DNA of 64,000 nt, from contig CAYVIB010000014.1 in the NCBI GenBank assembly GCA_964451365.1, positions 38,753 through 102,752 of the forward strand. Reading direction: 5' to 3'. Of the stretch, positions 1 through 9,375 are shown one piece after another. The stretch comes from CAYVIB01 sp964451365 (GTDB lineage: Bacteria; Pseudomonadota; Gammaproteobacteria; Pseudomonadales; Cellvibrionaceae). Positions within the stretch are counted from its first letter, which is position 1; each line of letters starts with the position of its first letter. The position numbers were made by a program, and so were the translations under genes. The notes below the pieces were generated by a model that was not told where the DNA came from, searched no databases, and was given only the letters and a program-made list of their open reading frames with translations.

Positions 1-165
1 TTTGCTTCCTCCGGTTGAAATCGCCAGGTTGACATTCGGGTCCGGCAACTCCCACTTTGCGTAATTGTCTCTCTCCACGGTTGGGCTTGCGTTGAACAGG
101 CTCGAGTAGAATTCGATGCTCTCTTCAAGATTTCTAACTGCAATATGAATGTGTATACGTTTCAT
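1..165 (-). CDS. ArsI/CadI-family VOC protein, partial (3' end off window)
   Basis: Only the first 55 codons are present, running off the left edge. The N-terminus MKRIHIHIAVRNLEESIEFY, followed by an SLF segment and a YAKWELPDPNVNLAIS stretch, is the first beta-alpha-beta module of the vicinal oxygen chelate (glyoxalase/bleomycin-resistance) fold. It most resembles the ArsI/CadI branch, whose members include C-As lyases and cadmium-induced proteins. The start at 165 is backed by a GAGGTGA ribosome-binding site about 8 bases upstream. The cysteine pair and metal ligands that would separate ArsI from other VOC enzymes lie outside the window, so substrate is not assignable. Confidence 0.75.
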   Translation of the reverse strand, partial: MKRIHIHIAVRNLEESIEFYSSLFNASPTVERDNYAKWELPDPNVNLAISTGGSK

Positions 166-444
166 AACTTCGTCACCTCGGTTTCTGCTATCTTCACTAT
201 CACTAAAGCTCCTTCGGCCGTAACGCCAGTCAGCGCTGGCGAACAGCCGTTGTATTCCTATAGACGATCGAGGGATTAAAAAGATACTTTTTTTGCGCGA
301 CAGCGCCCAAAGGAACCGCTGATTAAGCCCCGGTACCGGAAGGCGCCAGCATTTACATTGGAAGCTCAGGTTTTTCTCGAAGTACCAGGAACAACTGCAT
401 TGCCGGAGGCTGATCCACGGGAGGATGTGGCGCCGGAGCAGCTC

Positions 445-3400
445 TTATGTTTTTGAAAATTTGGGCAAGCCCGGTTTGATCCTTGCCAGATCCTCCAGCA
501 CCATATAGAAGCACGGCACGATTACGAGAATAATCGCGCTGGCAAAAATAATCCCGAATCCGAGCGATATTGCCATGGGAATCAATTGCGCCGCCTGGCG
601 GGAATTTTCCAGGATGATCGGTGTAAGACCCCCGAAAGTGGTTAGCGTTGTCAACACGATCGGCCGAAATCGCCGGATACTGGCTTCGTGAATCGCATCC
701 AACGCCGAAACCTCATGCCTTCGCTTGTTGGCGTAATCCACCATAATCAGCGCGCCGTTTACCACCACCCCCGAGAGGGCGACGATACCCATCAGGCTGA
801 CCAGGGAGAGATCGTAGTCCAGCAGCAAATGGCCAATGACCACGCCGATAACACCGAAGGGGATGGATATCATCACAATCAACGGTTGCAGATAACTGCG
901 AAAGGCGATGGCGAGCAGCGAGTAAATCACAAACATGGCCATTGCAAACCCGCTCCACAGCACGGCGGTGGATTCCCGCATTTCCTGCTCGCTGCCGCGA
1001 AAGGTCCAGGTAAGGCCGGGATATTCCGCGCGCAGTTGCGGCAGCACTTCCTGTTTCATCGCGGCGGACACCTGGCTGATCGCACTTTGCGGTTCCACAT
1101 CCATGCCCACATTAATTACCCGCCTACCGTTGCGGCGATTGAGTGAGTTGAAGGATTCCGCCAGTTCGGCATCGGCGACATCCTGTAACGGCACTTCAAT
1201 GCCGTCGGGCGTTTGGATAACCAGGTTTTCCAGCGTGTAGTGCTGCTGGCGCTGTTCCAAAGGCAGCTTTACCCGCACTTCGATTTCGTTGGTGCCGCGC
1301 AACTGGCGCATGGCGACAGCGCCATAAAAAGCATCGCGCACCTGGCGACCGACGTCGGCGGGCGTCAGCCCGGTCAAGCGGCCTTCCGGCAGCAGGGTGA
1401 AGTTGTACTGCAGTTTGCCTTTTTCGTAGTTGTCGTTGAGGTTACGGGTGTTGGCGAACTCGTCCATGCGAGCCTTGAATACCTGGCTCGCCTCGGCCAG
1501 CCGTTCGGTATCCGTATGGCTGAGGTCCACGCTGATATCGTCCTGCCAGCCGCCGGGGCCACGTTCGGCTTCGAAGGTAATCTGGTCCACGCCTTCGATA
1601 TCGCCGATCTCGTCGCGCCACAAATCGATCACTTGGGCCGCGCTCATGTCGCGCTCATCCGGCGGCTTCATAACGATTTCCACGTCAATAAAATTCTGGA
1701 CGCGCACGTTGGTTTTGATGCCCTCGGCCACGCGGAACAAATCGTGTTTTTCGAACATGGCGTAGGTGGAATCGGTAATTTCGGTGGCAACTTTTGCCGC
1801 CTGCTCCAGCGTGGTTCCCACTGGCAGGCGCACTCCCCCTTCGATTTCATCCGCCGCCACGCGCGGCATCATAATCATACCCATATGGTCGCTGGCCCCG
1901 TAGGCACCGGCGATAATCAGAAAAGCCAGGGCCGTGCTGATGGTAATGTAGCGCTGGCGCAGGCACAGTTCGATAACGGGCCGGTACCTTTCATTGATAA
2001 ACCAGTCGAACTTGCGGGCAACAACCTGCTGCCGGTCGTATATCGATTTACCCAGCCGGGATTGGGTGGCGGGTTCACTTTGCGCCAGGTGCGCGGGCAG
2101 AATGTATAGCGCCTCGATCAGTGAAATCACCAGCACAATAATCACCACCACCGGAAACGGCCACCAGAATTTACCGGTGGTGCCCGGAATAAACATAACC
2201 GGCACAAAAGCGACAATGGTGGTGAGAATGGTGAAGGTAACCGGCGCGGCGATATCCTGGGTGCCTTTGATGGCGGCCGTCATATGGTCGTAACCGCGCT
2301 GGCGATATTCATGGATGTTTTCGCCCACCACAATCGCATCGTCCACCACGATCCCCAGCACCACCAGGAAGGCGAACATGGAAATCATATTGATGCTGAC
2401 ATCCACCAGCGGCAGCATCAGCATACCGCCGATAAAGGAAATGGTCATGCCCATCATGATCCAGAACGCCAGCCGCAATTCCAGGAACAGGGTCAGGATG
2501 GCGAGCACAATCAGCACGGCCATCGCGCCGTTTTCCAGCAGCAACATCAGGCGGTCGCGAAAGTCCTCGGCATCGTTGCTGTCGATGCGGTACCGCACAT
2601 TCGGCGGCAGGGTGGTTTCCAACTCCTGCAAAACGGTTTCCACCGCGGCGGAAATATCCAGCGGCGACTGGTCGCCAACCCGATAGATCTGCACTTCTAC
2701 CGACGGCTGGAGGTTGAATTGGGAGTGAAAACCAGACTCCTCGAAGCCGTCATAAATCGTGGCGATTTCATCGAGCATTACCGTCGCGCCGCTTTCCGCC
2801 GTGATAATGGGAATATTGGCGAACTCCTCCGCCCACTGTTTGCGCTCGTTGAGGCGCAGGAGAATTTCACCCTGGCTGGTTTCCACCGCGCCGGCCGGCA
2901 CATCGCGACCAGACTGTTCAATAATACGGGCAATCTCACCCAGGGTAAGGTTGTAACGGCGCAGCTGCTCCCGGGGCACCTCCACGTGGGTCACATAATC
3001 GGGGATATTGCCCAGGTCCACCTGGGTGATGGCCGGCTCGGTCAGCAGGCGGTCGCGCAGTTGTTCTGCCAGCTTGCGTAAGGTCCAGATATCCACGTCG
3101 CCAAACAGGCCCACTTCCATCACCTGCCGTTGCTGCGCGCGTATGCGGACTTCCGGGTCCTCGGCATCGTCCGGGAAGGTGCGCACGCGGTTGACCGCCT
3201 GGTCCACCTCCTGGAAGGCTTTCATACGGTCGGTGCCGGCCACCAGTTCCAGGCTCACGCGGCCCGAACCCTCGCGCGCTTCGGAAGTCATTTCCTTGAT
3301 ACCCTGCACGCCGCGCACGGCCGCCTCCACCGGCTGCAGAATGCCTTGTTCCACCTCCTCGGGCGAGGCGCCGGGGTAGGTCACGTCCACGTCGATAAAA

Positions 3401-3561
3401 TCCAATTCAAATTCCGGAAAAACTTCCTTTTGCACCTGGAAGGCCATGAAGATGCCGCCGCCCAGCAGGATGATCATCGCCAGGTTGGCAGCAATGGAGT
3501 TGCGGGCCATCCACTCAATGGGACCGCCCCAGTTTTTCCTTGCGCCGTCCGTATCAGCCAT
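445..3561 (-). CDS. RND-family efflux transporter permease subunit (AcrB-like)
   Basis: This is a full-length inner-membrane proton-driven exporter of the HAE/AcrB class, 1038 aa from the chosen start. It has an N-terminal membrane helix after WMARNSIAANLAMI, a first periplasmic loop, a TM2-TM6 block with the paired acidic residues of TM4 in GIVVDDAIVVGENI, a second periplasmic loop, and a TM7-TM12 block near the C-terminus. I chose the ATG at 3561 because GGAG lies 9 bases upstream; a TTG at 3579 in the same frame is the alternative. The ATG overlaps the end of the adaptor gene by 8 bases (ATGGCTGA), so the two are translationally coupled. The TM10 segment reads LSGVVVNGALIMVDYA and does not show the lysine found in AcrB TM10. 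No TolC-like outer-membrane gene is in the window. Substrate unknown. Confidence 0.95.
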   Translation of the reverse strand: MADTDGARKNWGGPIEWMARNSIAANLAMIILLGGGIFMAFQVQKEVFPEFELDFIDVDVTYPGASPEEVEQGILQPVEAAVRGVQGIKEMTSEAREGSGRVSLELVAGTDRMKAFQEVDQAVNRVRTFPDDAEDPEVRIRAQQRQVMEVGLFGDVDIWTLRKLAEQLRDRLLTEPAITQVDLGNIPDYVTHVEVPREQLRRYNLTLGEIARIIEQSGRDVPAGAVETSQGEILLRLNERKQWAEEFANIPIITAESGATVMLDEIATIYDGFEESGFHSQFNLQPSVEVQIYRVGDQSPLDISAAVETVLQELETTLPPNVRYRIDSNDAEDFRDRLMLLLENGAMAVLIVLAILTLFLELRLAFWIMMGMTISFIGGMLMLPLVDVSINMISMFAFLVVLGIVVDDAIVVGENIHEYRQRGYDHMTAAIKGTQDIAAPVTFTILTTIVAFVPVMFIPGTTGKFWWPFPVVVIIVLVISLIEALYILPAHLAQSEPATQSRLGKSIYDRQQVVARKFDWFINERYRPVIELCLRQRYITISTALAFLIIAGAYGASDHMGMIMMPRVAADEIEGGVRLPVGTTLEQAAKVATEITDSTYAMFEKHDLFRVAEGIKTNVRVQNFIDVEIVMKPPDERDMSAAQVIDLWRDEIGDIEGVDQITFEAERGPGGWQDDISVDLSHTDTERLAEASQVFKARMDEFANTRNLNDNYEKGKLQYNFTLLPEGRLTGLTPADVGRQVRDAFYGAVAMRQLRGTNEIEVRVKLPLEQRQQHYTLENLVIQTPDGIEVPLQDVADAELAESFNSLNRRNGRRVINVGMDVEPQSAISQVSAAMKQEVLPQLRAEYPGLTWTFRGSEQEMRESTAVLWSGFAMAMFVIYSLLAIAFRSYLQPLIVMISIPFGVIGVVIGHLLLDYDLSLVSLMGIVALSGVVVNGALIMVDYANKRRHEVSALDAIHEASIRRFRPIVLTTLTTFGGLTPIILENSRQAAQLIPMAISLGFGIIFASAIILVIVPCFYMVLEDLARIKPGLPKFSKT

Positions 3562-4741
3562 CGCCGGCCGCTCCGGCAAGTCGCAATTCCGCTCCCTCGG
3601 TCACGGCGGACAGGCTGGTGGTGACGATTTTGTCGCCCGCCTGCAGACCTTCGCGGATGTAAGCGAACTGCTCGTCACGCAGCACGATTTCCAGCGGGCG
3701 GATGGAAAGGGCATTATCCTCCATCACCCAGACGGTACTGTTTTTGCGCACGTACTCGCGCTTCAGGCGCACTACATCAGGCACGGTTTCCGCCTCGATC
3801 CGGCATTCCACAAAGGAACCCACCATCAGCGGCATCTTGCCCCGATTGCCCCTGTCCAGCGCGAGAGGATCTTCCACTTCGATAATCACCCGCGCCATGC
3901 GTGTCTGCCCCTCCAGTTCGCCGATCACGCTCTGCAGGCGCCCGCGGCGAAATGCGTCCGCCGGCCAGGCGGTTCGGTTGCGGACAATTACATTCGGCTC
4001 CGCACCGCCCACCTCCAGCCACCGCAGGCGGTCCAGGGGCAGCGTCGCTTCGACCCAATAGGTTTGCACGCCCACCAACCGCGCCAGATTCTCGCCGGGC
4101 GAAACCTGGGACCCGACATTCACGGACCGGCTTACCACCTGGGCGTCGAACGGAGCTTTTATTTGCGTGCGTTCAAGATCCAGCTCCGCCTGCCCCACAT
4201 TCGCCCGCGCCGCTTCCACCCGCGCCCGCGCGGCATTCAATTGCGGCTTGCGCAGCACCAGCGCCTTTTGCATCTCGCTCAGGTTTTGATTGCTGAGCCG
4301 CTGGTAATCGCGTTCGGCAATCGCCTGTTCACCCATTTCGATTTCCAGCGCGGTGGTGGCCTGGGTAAGTTCGCTACGCCGCTGTTGCAATTGGTTTTGA
4401 TAGTCCGCCGGGTCCACCCGCAACAGAACCTCGCCCTTTGATACACGGCCGCCGGGCACAAAATTTTCGCTGATGTCGATAACCTGCCCGCTGATACGTG
4501 GTTGTAGCACTACCTCCCGCGCGGGAATCACAGTGCCCATGGCGGTAATGGTCGGCCGAAAATCCCCGGCCTCGGCGGCAGTCACGTCAACCAGCATGGC
4601 GGATTTTTTGGTGGCGGCCTCCCGCTGGGCCTCGGGCTCGGTGCTGAATATAACAATGGTGAAAAAAGCAGCCGCAAGCAGAATTGCAACGCTGACGATG
4701 AGTGTGTATTTGGGGGAGGTTTGGGATTCTTCTGGAGACAT
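3554..4741 (-). CDS. RND efflux periplasmic adaptor (membrane fusion protein)
   Basis: This 395-aa protein would link the RND permease to an outer-membrane channel. It has an N-terminal membrane anchor (about residues 15-35), a barrel-sandwich half, a long alpha-helical hairpin rich in Gln, Glu, Arg and Ala (roughly 115-195), the second lipoyl half with ERTQIKAPFDAQVVSRSVNV, and a beta-barrel/membrane-proximal C-terminal part. I start it at MSPEESQTSP (4741). An in-frame ATG at 4774 adds 11 residues (MHLHCERITLI) that look unlike a signal. It is the first gene of a two-gene operon and overlaps the permease by 8 bases. Confidence 0.93.
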   Translation of the reverse strand: MSPEESQTSPKYTLIVSVAILLAAAFFTIVIFSTEPEAQREAATKKSAMLVDVTAAEAGDFRPTITAMGTVIPAREVVLQPRISGQVIDISENFVPGGRVSKGEVLLRVDPADYQNQLQQRRSELTQATTALEIEMGEQAIAERDYQRLSNQNLSEMQKALVLRKPQLNAARARVEAARANVGQAELDLERTQIKAPFDAQVVSRSVNVGSQVSPGENLARLVGVQTYWVEATLPLDRLRWLEVGGAEPNVIVRNRTAWPADAFRRGRLQSVIGELEGQTRMARVIIEVEDPLALDRGNRGKMPLMVGSFVECRIEAETVPDVVRLKREYVRKNSTVWVMEDNALSIRPLEIVLRDEQFAYIREGLQAGDKIVTTSLSAVTEGAELRLAGAAGDG

Positions 4742-4879
4742 AATAAGAGTAATTCTCTCACAGTGAAGGTGCATTCTACGGCAAAACGCAGATTCCTGAC
4801 CAACCCGGTACTTAAACGGCAGTTAACATGAACCGCAATTGGTGGTTAAATTAGTTCCGCAACTGATACAAAGAACACC

Positions 4880-6553
4880 ATGACCACAACAGATCTACTC
4901 CCTGAAGGTCCGGCTCAATTGGCACCGGACTACTACCTGAAAAATTTCCGGTTTTTAATTGACCACGTAGTGGATCAGTACGCGGATTTGCTGTCCGATA
5001 CCGAAACGGCCTTTTATCGCGCGTTCACCCGCGCCGGTTCCGACGCGCAAAAGCTGTACGTCCGGATGCTGATACGCAAAGGCGACCTTTTTCGCGCCGA
5101 CAGACTGGTGTATCAGGAAATCAGGAATTCCTCCGCTGCCGCGGACGAATTAAAAGCATCCAGGCTTATTAATATCAATCCACCCATCGCAACCGGAGAA
5201 CTCCTTCCTCTTTTCAGCAAGCAGGAGTGGCTGGAAAAGCTGGGCCGGAGAGAGGAATATCATTCGTGGGTAACCGCGCTGCGGAAGCTCAAGCGGGAAG
5301 AATTCAACCTGCTTCTCGCTGAACTGCTGGTCGATATCGATATTTTTTCACTGATAAAAGACGATATTTATCAACTAGCCGATTCCACTATTTTTGACAC
5401 CTTTAAGTTACTTTTTTTTGGCAATCTCAGTCAGGATTTAACCGAGTTTGTCTTGAACGATCTCGGCCTGTATCGCTATGAACCTTATCGGATCGACAAA
5501 TCCTCACGATTGTTCAACAGCCGGAAACAGATTGAAAAACATCTCGAGTACTATTTACTGCGGGATGTATTGGAAGACTGCCTCGCCGCCGGCAGTGAAT
5601 TCATTCTTGAGCTTTACAACCTGTTTCCCTTGCCCTGCCCCGGCGACGCCGTGCTGAACCGGCGCATTCAAAAAGTGTTTTTAAAAATGGCACGCCAGCT
5701 GGAGCGGTTGGATTGTCTCGACCACGCATTGGAAATTTACCGACAATGCGATCTGCCGCCGGCCCGGGAGCGGCAGGCACGAATTCATGCAAAGCGAAAT
5801 GAATTCGACACGGCGCTGGCAATATCCAGGGAAATTACCGACGAGCCATTCGATGAAGAAGAGCTGTTATTCGCAACCGGTTTTGGCCAGCGCATCGCGC
5901 GAAAATGCAATCAACCCTGGGAGCAGACCACGAACTATCAGCCCGGTTCGGAAATATTAACCCTGGACAGGCACGAGTCGGTCGAGCTTGCCGTGGCGGA
6001 ATATTTTTCCGCTTTGGGCGAATGCCACTACGTGGAGAATGCCCTCTTTTGCAGTGTCTTTGGGCTGCATTACTGGGACGTTATTTTCGCACCGGCTCGC
6101 GGAGCCTTTTCCCATCCATTTCAGGCCAGGCCACACGATTTATATGAGCGGGATTTTCTTAACTCCCGTTCAACTTTATTTCAAATAGCGCAGGAACGAC
6201 TGAAGGACATTTCCTTACTGACTCACGATTATCTTTCCCTTTGGCAGTTGAAATACGGCACCCTTTCACCCTTCATTTACTGGGGCGCGCTCAATGAGCT
6301 TATTATTACCACGGCAGTCGAACGCATCCCCAACGCGCACTGGCGGAAAGTGTTCGAGCGCCTGTGGCAGGATCCCAAAGCCAACAGTTCCGGCTTTCCC
6401 GATCTGGTGCATTTTCCTTCCACGGGCGGCTATGAATTAATCGAAGTCAAAGGTCCCGGCGATCGCCTGCAGAAAAACCAGTTACGCTGGATGCATTACT
6501 TCCATCGGCATGGCATTCCCCACAAGGTGATCCAGGTTGAGTGGCGGCAGTAA
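4880..6553 (+). CDS. FAN1-like VRR-NUC domain structure-specific nuclease
   Basis: The 557-aa protein matches the architecture of bacterial FAN1 homologues: an N-terminal helical DNA-binding region, a TPR-like helical middle (about 200-330) and a C-terminal VRR-NUC domain (about 440-557). The PD-(D/E)xK catalytic signature is intact: GFPDL with P507-D508, then E522-V-K524 within IEVKGPGDRLQKNQ. In characterised FAN1 enzymes this domain cuts 5' flaps and unhooks interstrand crosslinks; that role is inferred here from family. The gene overlaps the next (helicase) gene by 17 bases, and that gene has its own ribosome-binding site inside this one, so the two proteins are probably made together. 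I saw no LexA-type box upstream. Confidence 0.88.
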   Translation: MTTTDLLPEGPAQLAPDYYLKNFRFLIDHVVDQYADLLSDTETAFYRAFTRAGSDAQKLYVRMLIRKGDLFRADRLVYQEIRNSSAAADELKASRLININPPIATGELLPLFSKQEWLEKLGRREEYHSWVTALRKLKREEFNLLLAELLVDIDIFSLIKDDIYQLADSTIFDTFKLLFFGNLSQDLTEFVLNDLGLYRYEPYRIDKSSRLFNSRKQIEKHLEYYLLRDVLEDCLAAGSEFILELYNLFPLPCPGDAVLNRRIQKVFLKMARQLERLDCLDHALEIYRQCDLPPARERQARIHAKRNEFDTALAISREITDEPFDEEELLFATGFGQRIARKCNQPWEQTTNYQPGSEILTLDRHESVELAVAEYFSALGECHYVENALFCSVFGLHYWDVIFAPARGAFSHPFQARPHDLYERDFLNSRSTLFQIAQERLKDISLLTHDYLSLWQLKYGTLSPFIYWGALNELIITTAVERIPNAHWRKVFERLWQDPKANSSGFPDLVHFPSTGGYELIEVKGPGDRLQKNQLRWMHYFHRHGIPHKVIQVEWRQ

Positions 6554-8954
6554 AACAACTATTACGCTCAGCGTCCGGGACCTGGTCGAGTTCAGCGCAC
6601 GCCGGGGAGATTTGTTTTTCGAGTCCATGAGCGGCCCGACGCATCTCGAAGGTATCGCCGGTCACCGGCGGCTGCAAAAATCCCGTGGGCAGGACTGGCA
6701 GGTGGAATATGCACTCAAGCAAACGTTGACGATAGAAAATTATGCGGTAACGTTGCAGGGCCGCGCGGACCTGATCAACGCAACAAATTCACCGGTTATT
6801 GTCGAGGAAATAAAGACGACCTATTTTCCACCCGAACGCCTGGCCGCTGAAAAACTGGATCTTTACCGGGCGCAGGCAAAAGTTTACGCCTACCTTTACC
6901 ATCTTTCGGAAAAAATCGAGGCCAGGCGTTACGATATTCACGTTAGTCTGTTCAACCTTTTGGATGGGAAAGTACACACTGAAAAAACAACCACCCGCAT
7001 CGACGAACTGGAACACTTTACTTTTTCCCTGCTGCAGATTTACCTACAATGGTACGACCTGATCACCCGGCACAAGGAAGAAGTCAGGCAATCCGCCCGC
7101 AAACTGGAATTCCCCTATTCCGCCTATCGTCCCGGTCAATACCGGTTAGCCCGCTACATTTACCGCACCCTGCGCGACAAACAACAACTGCTGGTTCAGG
7201 CGCCTACCGGCACGGGTAAAACAGTAAGCACATTATTTCCCACCATCAAGGCTGTGGGGGAAGACCTGGTTGAGCAGGTGGTTTACCTTACCGCCAAAAC
7301 ATCGGCCCAGATCAACGCGGAAACCACCATTGTACTTTTACAGGAGAAAGGTTTACAGATTGATTTTCTTACGTTGTCCGCGCGGGAGAAAACCTGCCCT
7401 TGTCGGGCACCGGATAAAAATAGTTCAACAACGCTGATTAACGAAGACGGCCGCTGTTGCCGGACCATCGGGTTTTATGATCGGCTGCCGGACGCCAGAA
7501 GCGATTCACTCAAAGCATTCAATCTGCCCACCGCGAGATTAAAAGAAATCGCCGAAGTGCATCAGGTGTGCCCGTTTGCACTGGCGTTGCATCTGCTGCC
7601 ATGGATGAGCATCGTTGTTTGCGATTTCAATTATTTTTTCGACCCATTAACCAAATTAAACGCCTTTGAAAACCAGGCGAAAACACGCGCACTGCTTGTT
7701 GATGAAATTCACAACCTGCCTGACCGGGCGCGGGAAATGTATTCAGCGAGGATTTCAACTGATCTTCTGCGGGAAATTCGCCAGCATCCCGGCACCACGC
7801 ATCCAAATGTGAAAAGCGCCGCAAGCCGGCTTTCCAGGGTATTATCCACTGCTGCAAAAACAGACCAGGTGATACATGAATTACCACAGAACCTGATCGA
7901 TTCCGCTGGCAGGCTTGTCGAGGCGCTTATGGCTGTCGATACGCTCAAGGCTGTCGATACGCTCAAGGCTGCGAATAAAAACGATTCAAACATCGATATG
8001 TTTGATAGCGCCGGAGACAAACATAAAGAAAACCTGCGTGAGCTGCTACGGTTTTACCTGATCAGCCAGATGAATAGTGCCGCTCATAGAACATTATTGA
8101 ATGCCAGCGGCACCGGAAAATATAAAAACATCACGCTCACCCTGCTTTGCCTGGATGCCTCCTCTTTCCTGGCGGAAAGCTATAAAAACGCGCGCGCGTT
8201 AACGGGTTTTTCAGCGACGTTAACCCCCCTGGAATTTTATACCCAAATGCTTGGCTTCGATCACAAATCGTGTACTTACACGTTGCCTCCGGCCTTTCCA
8301 CCGCAAAACCTGTGCGTGCTTCGCAGTGATTATATCGACACGCGCTGGCAATCCAGGGAGCAGTCGCGCCCGGCGCTGATCGATTTGATTGCAGCGGTTT
8401 ATCAGGGCAAAACCGGAAAGTATCTGGTATTTTTTCCGTCTTATGAATACCTGGATCAAGTCTACACAAATTTTCGGGAGATCCATCCGGACATTTCTGT
8501 CATTAAACAAGAGGCCAGCAGCAGCGAGGATGAACGTAAAGATTTTCTCGATGCTTTTTTTATTTCCAATCAGCCCGCGCTCGGGTTTGCCATTCTTGGC
8601 GGTGTTTTCGCCGAAGGAATCAATTACGTGGCGGATGCGCTACACGGCGCGATTATTATCGGCACCGGCATGCCCCAACCGACGCGGGAAAGAAAGTTGA
8701 TGCAGGAATATTTTGAGAGCAAAAACTTAAGTGGCTTTCAATACGCTTATCAGTTTCCGGGGCTTTGCCGTGTATTGCAAACGGCCGGCCGGGTTATTCG
8801 CTCGGATAAAGACCGAGGCGTTGTTGTGCTGGTGGACCCGCGATACAAACGACCGGACTACAGACGGTTATTGCCAAAAGAGTGGAACCCTGTCGGATGC
8901 GGTTCCCTTCAGGATGTGGAGCGCATATTGCGGAATTTCTGGCCGGTTATTTAA
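6537..8954 (+). CDS. RecB/Cas4-like nuclease fused to XPD/DinG-type superfamily 2 helicase
   Basis: This 805-aa protein has two parts. Residues about 1-130 carry a RecB/Cas4-like PD-(D/E)xK core: D78 in GRADLI, E91-I-K93 and a QxxxY motif at Q113-Y117. Residues about 195-805 are an XPD/DinG-like 5'-3' helicase with Walker A APTGTGKT (K228), a DEAH-type box DEIH (389-392), and cysteines at 287, 289, 307/308 and 345 between them that are well placed for a 4Fe-4S cluster. The helicase C-terminal motif is in QFPGLCRVLQTAGRVIRS. Translation starts at a TTG (6537), supported by AAGGTGA 7 bases upstream within the preceding FAN1-like gene. Together the pair suggests processing of crosslinked or flapped DNA. 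Confidence in the domains is high; the pathway is inferred. Confidence 0.88.
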   Translation: MSGGSKTTITLSVRDLVEFSARRGDLFFESMSGPTHLEGIAGHRRLQKSRGQDWQVEYALKQTLTIENYAVTLQGRADLINATNSPVIVEEIKTTYFPPERLAAEKLDLYRAQAKVYAYLYHLSEKIEARRYDIHVSLFNLLDGKVHTEKTTTRIDELEHFTFSLLQIYLQWYDLITRHKEEVRQSARKLEFPYSAYRPGQYRLARYIYRTLRDKQQLLVQAPTGTGKTVSTLFPTIKAVGEDLVEQVVYLTAKTSAQINAETTIVLLQEKGLQIDFLTLSAREKTCPCRAPDKNSSTTLINEDGRCCRTIGFYDRLPDARSDSLKAFNLPTARLKEIAEVHQVCPFALALHLLPWMSIVVCDFNYFFDPLTKLNAFENQAKTRALLVDEIHNLPDRAREMYSARISTDLLREIRQHPGTTHPNVKSAASRLSRVLSTAAKTDQVIHELPQNLIDSAGRLVEALMAVDTLKAVDTLKAANKNDSNIDMFDSAGDKHKENLRELLRFYLISQMNSAAHRTLLNASGTGKYKNITLTLLCLDASSFLAESYKNARALTGFSATLTPLEFYTQMLGFDHKSCTYTLPPAFPPQNLCVLRSDYIDTRWQSREQSRPALIDLIAAVYQGKTGKYLVFFPSYEYLDQVYTNFREIHPDISVIKQEASSSEDERKDFLDAFFISNQPALGFAILGGVFAEGINYVADALHGAIIIGTGMPQPTRERKLMQEYFESKNLSGFQYAYQFPGLCRVLQTAGRVIRSDKDRGVVVLVDPRYKRPDYRRLLPKEWNPVGCGSLQDVERILRNFWPVI
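7931..7966 (+). repeat. Exact 18-bp tandem duplication inside the helicase gene
   Basis: The unit GGCTGTCGATACGCTCAA occurs twice head to tail and is followed by a partial third copy (GGCTG). It encodes AVDTLK twice and keeps the reading frame. It lies in the variable insert between the Fe-S/arch region and helicase domain 2, where length change should be tolerated. Confidence 0.95.
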
Positions 8955-9375
8955 ATTCCAGTGGCGGCAATTATTTTATGGAAACGAGCGAACCGCTACC
9001 GTTGTTGGGCGTAGCCAAACATGAACATGAGTGACTTAAGGAGCCCCCTGATCAAGTCCCCGCGGTCTCTCGGCTCTGGCTTCCGAAATGTCGGACCATT
9101 GCGTCGCCCTACCCGGTATCAGCCCGTGGAGGGGTTTCATTTAGTGTATAAATTTCCCCCGCTTTTACCAGTAGATGCACCGCTGGCAGCGGTTTCGAGG
9201 CCGCAATGACAACTCCAAGAAGACCACTATTGGAAACCGACGGCCAAATTCAATAAAATATGCCGTTACCATTGTCACGTTTCCGTTACCTGATTACCCA
9301 TACGTGACGCCAAGTGGGACCCTCGTCACTGGCATCAACGCCACCCACAATCACTCAAACAGCAAATCGAGAGCT
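8955..9375 (+). other. Intergenic stretch between helicase gene and ppc
   Basis: About 420 bases with no gene I can support. An open frame reaches back from ppc to 9175, but its extra 67 codons have no family resemblance and the conserved PEPC N-terminus begins at 9376. A TTGTCA near 9275 followed 17 bases later by TACCCA is a weak promoter candidate only. Confidence 0.6.

Noticed and set aside
1213..2109. Long plus-strand open frame (298 aa) antisense to the RND permease
   Set aside because: It mirrors the permease codon pattern, has His/Gly-rich low-complexity translation and no family features.
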